Part shown: piece after piece, positions 1 through 5,880 of the stretch | How the letters are laid out: each line of letters begins with the position of its first letter | Position numbering within the stretch: the stretch's first letter is position 1 | DNA from: Acidobacteriota bacterium | GTDB lineage: Bacteria > Acidobacteriota > Terriglobia > Acidoferrales > UBA7541 | Direction of reading: 5' to 3' | Assembly (NCBI GenBank): GCA_019239815.1 | Contig: JAFAZL010000421.1 | Location: 1-14,928 of the forward strand | Length of the DNA stretch: 14,928 bases | Notes under the pieces: model-generated | What the model saw: the letters and a program-made list of their open reading frames with translations, nothing else | What the model was told of the DNA's origin: nothing | Databases searched by the model: none | Translations under genes and position numbers: made by a program

Positions 1-1289
1 GCGATTTTCGGCGTGGGATAGCTGGCGTTATCGACGAGAATTTCCTGCGCCGTGATCGTCACATCGACGGCGTGCTTGAACGCCTCGACGTCGAAGCGGC
101 CGTTCGGCTCAAGAAACTTCATCAAATTGAGTGACGCGAGGTTGCAAGCCGTGTCGTCGAGGAACATATATTCCGAGCATGGATTCGAAGCGTTGATGCG
201 AGCGGTGTTCTTCGAAGTGTGCCATCGATTGATCGTGGTGTCGTACTGCATGCCGGGATCGCCGCAGTGCCAGGTGGACTCGGAGATGTTGCGGAGCAAA
301 TCGCGCGCGCGCAGCTTTTCATTGGGCTGGCCGTCGGTAATATTCTTCGTCCACCAATCGCGATCTTCTTCCGCGGCCGACATGAAGTCGTCGGTTACGC
401 GGACGGAATGGTTCGCGTTCTGGAAGAAGATCGAGCTGTACGCATCGCCGTCGATCGACGAATCGTAGCCCTGCTCGATCAGGACGTGCGCCTTGCGCTC
501 TTCCTTCATCTTGCATTCGATAAATTCAACGATGTCCGGGTGGTCGATGTTCAGGATGACCATCTTCGCGGCGCGGCGCGTCTTGCCGCCGCTCTTGATC
601 ACGCCAGCGAAGGCGTCGAAGCCCTTCATAAAGCTGACTGGGCCGCTCGCGATGCCGCCGCCCGAGAGCGTTTCCTTGCTGCCGCGCAGCGTCGAGAAGT
701 TTGTGCCGGTGCCAGAGCCCCATTTGAAGAGCATGCCTTCGGTACGGGTCAGGCCCATGATCGATTCCATGGAGTCCTGAACGGAGTTGATGAAGCAGGC
801 CGAGCACTGCGGTTTGGGCTGCACGCCGACGTTGAACCATACCGGCGAATTGAAGCTCATTTTCTGCTCAACCAAGAGGTGGGTGAGTTCGTCGCGGAAA
901 GCATCGCGCGACGCGTTGTCGGCGAAATAGCCGCCTTCTTGCCCCCAGCGCACAATCGTATTGACGACGCGCCCGATGAGCTGACGAACCGACGTCTCGC
1001 GCTCACTCGTTCCCGGCTTGCCGTGGAAGTACTTGCTGACAACGATGTTGGTCGCTGTCTGCGACCAGTTCTTCGGTACGTCGATATTTTCCTGCTTGAA
1101 GATCGTTACGCCCTTTTCGTTCCCGATCGAGGCCGTGCGCTTGTCCCATTCGACCGCGTCAAATGGAGAAATTTTCCCGTCGGTGAAGAAGCGTTCGAAT
1201 ACAAGACCGGCCTGGGCAGCGGCTGTATTCTCCGGGCTTACCCCCGTCTGCAGAGATTTTCCGTTCAATGCGGGTTTCACCGTGGCCAT
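1..1289 (-). CDS. nrdJ: Class II (vitamin B12-dependent) ribonucleotide reductase, N-terminal part (partial)
   Basis: Reduces ribonucleotides to deoxyribonucleotides in the cytoplasm using adenosylcobalamin as radical source. The window holds the first 429 codons; the frame stays open to the window edge, so the 3' end is missing. Seen: the start ATG at 1289 has a GGAGG ribosome site eight bases upstream. The thiyl-radical motif NPCSE puts the catalytic Cys at 371 with Asn369 and Glu373. The redox pair is Cys165 (in SACFI) and Cys382 (in TACNLAS). The 11-residue step from Cys371 to Cys382 equals the Thermotoga NrdJ spacing. The N-terminal region (VEWDKR, IGNEKG, WSQTATNIV) matches the long NrdJ subtype usually ending in a zinc-binding tail, which would lie outside the window. 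No intein or frameshift is seen. A terminator about 130 bases upstream implies an independent promoter or attenuation. Confidence 0.96.
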   Translation of the reverse strand, partial: MATVKPALNGKSLQTGVSPENTAAAQAGLVFERFFTDGKISPFDAVEWDKRTASIGNEKGVTIFKQENIDVPKNWSQTATNIVVSKYFHGKPGTSERETSVRQLIGRVVNTIVRWGQEGGYFADNASRDAFRDELTHLLVEQKMSFNSPVWFNVGVQPKPQCSACFINSVQDSMESIMGLTRTEGMLFKWGSGTGTNFSTLRGSKETLSGGGIASGPVSFMKGFDAFAGVIKSGGKTRRAAKMVILNIDHPDIVEFIECKMKEERKAHVLIEQGYDSSIDGDAYSSIFFQNANHSVRVTDDFMSAAEEDRDWWTKNITDGQPNEKLRARDLLRNISESTWHCGDPGMQYDTTINRWHTSKNTARINASNPCSEYMFLDDTACNLASLNLMKFLEPNGRFDVEAFKHAVDVTITAQEILVDNASYPTPKI

Positions 1290-1421
1290 CCCAATCCTCC
1301 AAGCGTGGGCATCATCCCTCAGTGGAGGATACCCATATAGTTTACTCCTCTGCGGAGCAGAGGTAGCCCAGTTCCAAATTTGAAACTTCCCGATCCGACC
1401 GGCGCGTGAGGGCTAAAAAGC
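1290..1421 (-). promoter_or_regulatory. nrdJ leader with hairpin, probable promoter region
   Basis: This is the 132-base stretch between the upstream terminator and the nrdJ start. On the minus strand it holds a perfect 7-bp hairpin with a 3-base loop (arms 1347-1353 and 1357-1363, CCTCTGC/GCAGAGG). An AT-rich block AAACTATATGG follows immediately and could serve as a -10 element. That block also resembles one half of an NrdR box (family consensus near ACACTATAT), but the second half-site is poor. The ribosome site GGAGG sits just before the ATG at 1289. No cobalamin-riboswitch B12 box is recognisable. Confidence 0.4.
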
Positions 1422-1451
1422 AAAAAATTCGACCGCTTTTTCGCGGTCGAA
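1422..1451 (-). terminator. Intrinsic (Rho-independent) terminator
   Basis: On the minus strand a perfect 9-bp stem TTCGACCGC/GCGGTCGAA (arms 1443-1451 and 1428-1436) with a 6-base loop is followed at once by six T residues (1427-1422). It would end the RNA started near 1667, about 130 bases before the nrdJ start codon. Confidence 0.8.
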
Positions 1452-1667
1452 CTGGCCGTAAGGCAGTGCGTGGGCAACGCGATGCCGTTGGCCGATGTAA
1501 ATCACGCAGCCTTCACAGCAGCGCATCACACAACGCGTGCGAGCGCGGGTTGGGTTTCGCACTCGATTTTTTGCTTTAGAACCCGGGCTGGTTCCGTGGC
1601 TCGTGCGGACGCGAATTCAACATCCTCGACCCGGTCCGCCTGGCGCAACCACGTCCCCCGAATCTGG
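1422..1667 (-). ncRNA. Candidate structured small RNA or attenuated leader upstream of nrdJ
   Basis: There is no convincing reading frame here, but a strongly folded transcript can be drawn on the minus strand. Stem A: arms 1595-1599/1649-1653 and 1605-1610/1634-1639 (CGTGG/CCACG, then GCGGAC/GTCCGC). Stem B: arms 1521-1531 and 1537-1546, about 10 pairs. Stem C: arms 1460-1472 and 1503-1513, 11 pairs with a 2-base bulge, enclosing a nested hairpin CAACG/CGTTG at 1475-1490. Stem D is the terminator hairpin. A promoter precedes it and six Ts follow it, giving about 246 nt. I could not match it to 6S RNA, SRP RNA, tmRNA, RNase P RNA or a cobalamin riboswitch. The structure and signals are seen; the RNA-gene identity is inference. 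Confidence 0.45.
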
Positions 1668-1673
1668 AACCGC

Positions 1674-1703
1674 AGTATGCGACCGCGTTCAAAAAGGTGT
1701 CAA
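1674..1703 (-). promoter_or_regulatory. Sigma-70-type promoter for the candidate structured RNA
   Basis: Read on the minus strand there is a perfect -35 hexamer TTGACA (1698-1703), an 18-base spacer and a -10 hexamer CATACT (1674-1679; four of six consensus bases). Transcription would begin near 1667. It points towards nrdJ, and the terminator at 1422-1451 lies in between. Confidence 0.5.
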
Positions 1704-1876
1704 GAGAAAAACACAAAATATCGTCGAAAATTTTGCTCGAAGCCTATTTGTAGTGGTGTCGTTTCTGGACACACCATCTGAAAACAAATTCGAGTTTGGC
1801 AAATGAAATCTCGCAGTAAGTGCAAAAGGTTCGCGAAGATGCGGCGCGTGCGCGGTACACTCGACGCGCAAAATAA

Positions 1877-2692
1877 ATGCGGCGCCGCAATTCTTGCGCT
1901 GAAAAAACTTTTTCGCAAATCGTCATGAACAGTTTTTCCACCGATTTCAAACGACGTGCTATCAAGATCGCGCTTGCCGCTTTTGGTGCGCTTGCAATGA
2001 TCTGCGCGATCGGATTGCGCGCATATAGCGCCCACAAAGATAAAGTTGCAGCGAATTACGCAAAGCGCGTGCCCGTCGCGGTGCAACGCATGCAAATTAA
2101 AGGCGTCGAAAACGCGGGGAAAATCAGCGATTTCCTGTATCGAGGCGCACAGCCGCGCGGTGAAGGCTTCCAAGAACTGAGAAATCTCGGAGTTGCTATC
2201 GTCGTCGATTTGCGAAATTCGAAGCCCGTGAAAAATGAAGGCGGCGAAACACGCGAGCAATTGAGAGTGGAACGTGCGGGAATGCGCTACGTGGAAATTC
2301 CCACGAGCGCATTTTTTGGACCGACGGAAAGCCAAGTCGCGACGTTTCTGCAACTACTGCACGACAACGAAAAGCAAAAAGTTTTTGTGCATTGCTACTT
2401 CGGCGACGATCGGACCGGCGTGATGGTGGCGACATATCGCATTGCAGTCGATCACTGGACGTCGGACGAAGCGTACAACGAGATGCGTGCTTATCACTTT
2501 CATAAACACCTGATATTGATGGGCCATTTCGTGAAGCTTTTCCCCGCGCAATTTGCGCTGAGCCCCATATTCGCGACGCTGCGGCAGGAGACAACAGCGG
2601 AACTGCGCACTGATTTTGCTGTTGCCATGGCCGTCGGACAAATACTCTCTAACTGCTTCATTGCCAATGGCTTACGTGGCTCGTGGGAATAA
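1877..2692 (+). CDS. Membrane-anchored dual-specificity (tyrosine) protein phosphatase
   Basis: A 271-residue protein of the cysteine-phosphatase superfamily, which removes phosphate through a Cys-phosphate intermediate. Seen: the P-loop HCYFGDDRTG at 172-181, a CX5R motif with Cys173 and Arg179. Upstream are LYRGAQP (88-94) and VVDLR (109-113), the two landmarks of atypical fungal/plant-type dual-specificity phosphatases. A basic stretch (KRR 25-27) and one hydrophobic segment (about 31-47) form a signal anchor. The positive-inside rule puts the catalytic domain outside the cytoplasm. The start is uncertain: ATG 1877 is the longest form, while ATG 1925 (255 residues, starting just before the anchor) is at least as plausible; neither has a good ribosome site. 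It precedes two kinase genes by 168 bases, but the predicted topology argues against simple opposition to cytosolic kinases. The substrate is unknown and could include phosphoinositides or polyphosphates. Confidence 0.85.
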   Translation: MRRRNSCAEKTFSQIVMNSFSTDFKRRAIKIALAAFGALAMICAIGLRAYSAHKDKVAANYAKRVPVAVQRMQIKGVENAGKISDFLYRGAQPRGEGFQELRNLGVAIVVDLRNSKPVKNEGGETREQLRVERAGMRYVEIPTSAFFGPTESQVATFLQLLHDNEKQKVFVHCYFGDDRTGVMVATYRIAVDHWTSDEAYNEMRAYHFHKHLILMGHFVKLFPAQFALSPIFATLRQETTAELRTDFAVAMAVGQILSNCFIANGLRGSWE

Positions 2693-2860
2693 AGAGCCGC
2701 GAAGAGCGCCGTTCTTTGTCCCCTGCTCTCCCCGTTAAGCGTTTCTAATTGAGTACTTTCGTACTGAAAACCTTAGGACGGCTGCGCCATTTGCGCCCGC
2801 AGCCAATAAGCCTATGGTGGTGGACAAGGACCAGGTTGTCCTGAGGGAAGGTCGCCGTCC
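2693..2860 (+). promoter_or_regulatory. Hairpin-rich leader of the first kinase gene
   Basis: Three separate inverted repeats occur in 168 bases: AGTAC/GTACT (2752-2756, 2761-2765), GGCTGCG/CGCAGCC (2780-2786, 2798-2804) and GGACAA/TTGTCC (2822-2827, 2836-2841). The last one ends one base before the purine-rich ribosome site GAGGGAAGG (2843-2851). I recognise no known riboswitch class and no good promoter pair. The region also separates the kinase from the phosphatase gene. Confidence 0.4.
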
Positions 2861-3748
2861 GTGCAAGTAGGCCGCTATCAGATCGTAGGCACCATTGGTG
2901 CAGGTGCCACCAGCAAGGTTGTGCGCGCGTTCGATCCGATGATTGGACGTCACGTTGCAATTAAGCTTTTCTCTCCCCAGCTGGCGGAAGGAGAAGGGCG
3001 GGAGCGTTTTATTAAGGAAGCGCGCGTGGTCGGACAGATCTCGCATCAGTCGATCGTGGCGCTCCACGACATGGGAATTGACGAGGCAACCTCCACACCG
3101 TACCTCGTGATGGAGCACATCGAAGGACAGCCGCTCGATCGGATTCTGGAAAAAGGCAGTGTGCCATATCCGCGGGCATGCGCGTGGATCGCGGATGTCG
3201 CGTCGGCGCTGTACTGCGCGCATCGCAAAGGCATCATTCACGGAGATGTGAAGCCTGCGAACATTCTCGTGACGGAAGAGGGTCGCGTGAAGCTCACCGA
3301 CTTCGGCATGGCGCGGCTCGCCAAACACGACGGGAAAGACACGCCGCTGCTCGGAACTCCCGCGTATTGGTGCCCGGAACAAATTCTGGGCAAGCCGCAG
3401 GATGCGCGGTCGGATATTTTTTCGCTGGGCGTTGTTCTCTACGAGATGGTCACGGGCAAGCGGCCGTTTGACGCGGAATCGTTGCAGGCGATCTGTCAGA
3501 AGGTGATGTCGGCGACGCCGCTGCCGCCTTCGCAGATCAATAGTTCGCTGCCGGCTGGTTTGAATGAGTTGATCGCATCGTGCCTGGAGAAAGATCCGGG
3601 ACGGCGGCGGAGTTCCGCGGAAGAATTGGCGTGGGACTTGTATCCCTTCGCGCGGCGGCGTATTGAGCCGCAGACAACAGCGGCTTCCAATCCGAATGCG
3701 ACTGGCTCGCTGCGGAATCGCGCGACGCGCTTCCTGCGCTCGGCATAA
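2861..3748 (+). CDS. Serine/threonine protein kinase, soluble, kinase domain only, HGD type
   Basis: A 295-residue cytoplasmic kinase of the bacterial PknB-like (Hanks) family that transfers ATP phosphate to Ser/Thr. The GTG start is supported by GGAAGG nine bases upstream. Seen: glycine loop GAGATSKV (13-20), catalytic Lys35 in VAIK, helix-C Glu53, catalytic loop HGDVKPAN (127-134; Asp129, Lys131, Asn134), DFG at 147-149, TPAYWCPE (167-173, replacing APE) and SDIFSLG (184-190). The domain runs to about 265 and is followed by a short basic tail (about 266-295). There is no membrane segment or sensor domain, unlike typical PknB. Gly128 in place of the usual Arg makes it a non-RD kinase. It is clearly paralogous to the next kinase, sharing the block around PANILVTE and the N-terminal layout, which suggests tandem duplication. 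The substrate is unknown. Confidence 0.93.
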   Translation: MQVGRYQIVGTIGAGATSKVVRAFDPMIGRHVAIKLFSPQLAEGEGRERFIKEARVVGQISHQSIVALHDMGIDEATSTPYLVMEHIEGQPLDRILEKGSVPYPRACAWIADVASALYCAHRKGIIHGDVKPANILVTEEGRVKLTDFGMARLAKHDGKDTPLLGTPAYWCPEQILGKPQDARSDIFSLGVVLYEMVTGKRPFDAESLQAICQKVMSATPLPPSQINSSLPAGLNELIASCLEKDPGRRRSSAEELAWDLYPFARRRIEPQTTAASNPNATGSLRNRATRFLRSA

Positions 3749-4056
3749 GTCGGGATTTTTTTCCCCGTAATACTCGAAAATCTGCTTTGACCGTACCGGC
3801 TGTGCCATCACCGATGATATCGGCACAGGCTATGAAACGGCGTAAGTCTTCAATCCTGAACAGTCTACAGGGAATGCTGTAGTACGGCTGTTTGGACACA
3901 CCTGTACCAACAGGCCATTTGTTTCAACGTTTCTAACCGCGAATATTGCCCAAGCAAGACAAGCAGCACTGTGCCCAAGGACAGTCGCGATTTTCGCGGC
4001 CGATCCAGCGAAATTCTCGTGACAGAGTTTAGATAAGGATGTCGTAGCCCCCGGCG
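3749..4056 (+). promoter_or_regulatory. Non-coding leader of the second kinase gene
   Basis: I see no gene in these 308 bases. It holds a run of seven Ts between G and C runs (near 3754-3766) just after the first kinase gene, too short-stemmed to call a terminator. It also holds an inverted repeat CTGTGCC/GGCACAG near 3800-3827 (with an alternative inner CCGAT/ATCGG pairing) and a small CCTGT/ACAGG hairpin around 3900-3915. A 9-base open frame ATG-TCG-TAG starts at 4039 within the weak ribosome-site region. The length suggests a separate promoter for the second kinase, but I cannot place one firmly. Confidence 0.3.
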
Positions 4057-5763
4057 ATGTCAAAGAACCGTTACGAAGTGATCGGAAATCTCGGCTGCGG
4101 CGCCACAAGCCGCGTCGACAAAGCGCGTGACACCGTGCTTGGACGCATCGTGGCGTTGAAGACCCTCGTACATTCGTTTGGCGCGCCGACCGAGCAAAAA
4201 CAATTTCTACGCGAAGCGCAGATCGTCAGCCAGCTTTCACATCCTGCCATCGTTAACCTGTACGACGTCGGAATCGAGGACGGCAACGTCGCCTACCTGG
4301 TGATGGAATACGTGCCAGGGAAAACGCTTCAACAGGTTTTGGCGGAATCCACCGGCCCGATGCCGATACCACGTGCATGCGCATGGATTTCGGATCTTGC
4401 TGGTGCGCTGCATCGCGCGCACCGCTCGGGCGTGATTCACGGCGACATCAAGCCGGCAAACATTCTGGTGACCGAAGACGGCAAAGTGAAGCTGAGCGAC
4501 TTCGGCATCGCACGATTCGCCACACAGGTATCGGGCTCGGGAAAAATGATGGGAACGCCGGCGTATCTATCGCCAGAACAGATTTTGGGCGAACCACAGA
4601 ATACGCGGTCGGATTTGTTCTCACTCGGAATCGTTCTGTATCAGATGGTGACCGGAGTTGCGCCGTTCGATGGCAGTTCAGTCAGCGCGGTGTGCGCGCA
4701 GATTTTACAGGCTGAGCCAGTACCGCCTTCGCAGCGGAATCCAGCTGTGTCGCCGGAGCTGGACCGGATTATTTTGCGGTGTTTGGCGAAGACCTCGGCG
4801 GATCGGTATCCGTCAGCGGATGCCTTCGCGACCTCGCTGGATGCTGCTGTGAGGCAAGGCAGTCACGCGAACGCATCTACGACCGTCGGTGCCGCGACGG
4901 CTTCCGCCGGAGTCGGGGCCGATGGATTGCCCTGGGCCACAGCATCCGTGGACACGCCTGCGACCGATGCGAGCGCGAATTCCGGCAAGGCACGAAAACG
5001 AAATTCCTGGTTTGCACGACCGCTCCAGCCGAGCGATGCTTGGTTCGCGGCAGGATTGGCAGCGTTGGTTTTATGCAGCGTGCCGGTGACGCGGGGAATG
5101 CGAGCGCGATGGCGAGTGCCGCCTCCGCCGGTCGTCGCAAATGCTGCGCCGCATGCGCCGAACGATTTGACGGGCGAAACGCAATACACGGAAATTCCTG
5201 TTGACGAGGCAGCGGATATTACTCAGGAAACGATGAGACTGGCGAAACAGCGCGAGCGAGCGATCGCCAAGATCGGGACATCGCATGCCGTGCAGCCCGC
5301 GGCCAAAAGCGTTAGCGCAACGACGGCTCTTGCGGCGCCCGTGATGCCCGTGCCGATGCCGGCGGCTATGCCGATTGCCCGCCCGGTCGAAAAAGCCGCG
5401 CTGAAAGTTGAAATCGATTCGACCGTCGGCGACGGCGCACTGGCGATCTTTGCGGATCAGGCGCTGATCTACACGACGGAGTTGAAAGCTAACGCTCCTG
5501 GGTCGCCGGTAAAGCTGGAACAGAATTTGCCGCCGGGACCTCATCAATTGCGCGTTGTCCTCTATCGCGCCGACAAGAGCTTACAGGTGGCGAAGGAAGG
5601 GCTTGGAGATGTGCGGCTCGATTCGCCGAACGTGCTGCGAATTCATGTGGCCAAGAAAGCCAAGATGCTCGTGAAGCACGAGAATTCGCTCGACGTTGCG
5701 TGGCCGAGCGCGATGGCACCGGCACCAATCAGCGCAGCAAACTACGCAGCCAGCCGGAAGTAG
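4057..5763 (+). CDS. Membrane-spanning serine/threonine protein kinase with extracytoplasmic C-terminal domain, HGD type
   Basis: A 568-residue PknB-like receptor kinase. Seen in order: kinase domain about 6-265 with glycine loop GCGATSRV (13-20), Lys35 in VALK, Glu53, HGDIKPAN (128-135; catalytic Asp130), DFG 148-150, SPEQ 172-175 and SDLFSLG 185-191. A low-complexity Ala/Ser/Thr-rich linker (about 268-312) follows, then one membrane segment (about 328-344), a Pro/Ala-rich stretch (about 427-443) and a beta-strand-rich domain of about 95 residues (447-540). By the usual topology the last domain is outside the cytoplasm and could sense a ligand. It is not PASTA-like and I do not recognise it. 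As in the neighbouring kinase, Gly129 replaces the usual Arg. The ATG 4057 start is set by the position of the kinase fold; the nearest ribosome site, AAGGAT, is about 16 bases away and weak. The cognate ligand and substrates are unknown. Confidence 0.92.
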   Translation: MSKNRYEVIGNLGCGATSRVDKARDTVLGRIVALKTLVHSFGAPTEQKQFLREAQIVSQLSHPAIVNLYDVGIEDGNVAYLVMEYVPGKTLQQVLAESTGPMPIPRACAWISDLAGALHRAHRSGVIHGDIKPANILVTEDGKVKLSDFGIARFATQVSGSGKMMGTPAYLSPEQILGEPQNTRSDLFSLGIVLYQMVTGVAPFDGSSVSAVCAQILQAEPVPPSQRNPAVSPELDRIILRCLAKTSADRYPSADAFATSLDAAVRQGSHANASTTVGAATASAGVGADGLPWATASVDTPATDASANSGKARKRNSWFARPLQPSDAWFAAGLAALVLCSVPVTRGMRARWRVPPPPVVANAAPHAPNDLTGETQYTEIPVDEAADITQETMRLAKQRERAIAKIGTSHAVQPAAKSVSATTALAAPVMPVPMPAAMPIARPVEKAALKVEIDSTVGDGALAIFADQALIYTTELKANAPGSPVKLEQNLPPGPHQLRVVLYRADKSLQVAKEGLGDVRLDSPNVLRIHVAKKAKMLVKHENSLDVAWPSAMAPAPISAANYAASRK

Positions 5764-5880
5764 AACGCACGAAGTAAAAAGTAATTCCGCAAAGAAGTAA
5801 CGATCCGGAATTTCCCGCACGCGAATCTCTACAGGGATCTGCTACTTTTCGCGTTTGCGAGTCCCAGCGCCGGAGTTTCG
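5764..5880. terminator. Convergent intergenic gap with two inverted repeats
   Basis: This gap lies between the kinase (plus) and ADOP (minus) genes. It holds AATTCCG/CGGAATT (5783-5789, 5806-5812; 16-base loop) and ACGCGAA/TTCGCGT (5819-5825, 5848-5854; 22-base loop). Both are perfect 7-bp pairs, but neither is followed by a clear T run. A terminator role is inferred from position only. Confidence 0.3.

Noticed and set aside
219..1340. Plus-strand open frame of 373 codons
   Set aside because: It lies opposite nrdJ, whose minus-strand product carries all class II reductase motifs and a proper ribosome site; the plus frame shows no family features.
1290..1667. Cobalamin riboswitch controlling nrdJ
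   Set aside because: Expected from function, but no B12-box-like sequence is visible; left as an unassigned RNA.
1470..1806. Short plus-strand frames (89-103 codons) between nrdJ and the phosphatase
   Set aside because: No ribosome site or recognisable domain; they overlap the structured RNA candidate and its terminator on the other strand.
1700..2353. Minus-strand frame of 217 codons over the phosphatase gene start
   Set aside because: It is antisense to the phosphatase, whose CX5R motif is unambiguous; Phe/Arg/Cys-rich composition without any family signature.
2745..2860. c-di-GMP (GEMM-type) riboswitch
   Set aside because: A GAAA-loop hairpin (opposite strand) and CCTTAGG/CCTATGG pieces recall parts of the fold, but the conserved core (GCAAAGCC-like segment and paired receptor) is absent on both strands.
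2735..3826. Minus-strand open frame of 363 codons opposite the first kinase
   Set aside because: Arg-rich, low-information sequence, a mirror of the kinase codon usage; the plus strand encodes a complete kinase domain.
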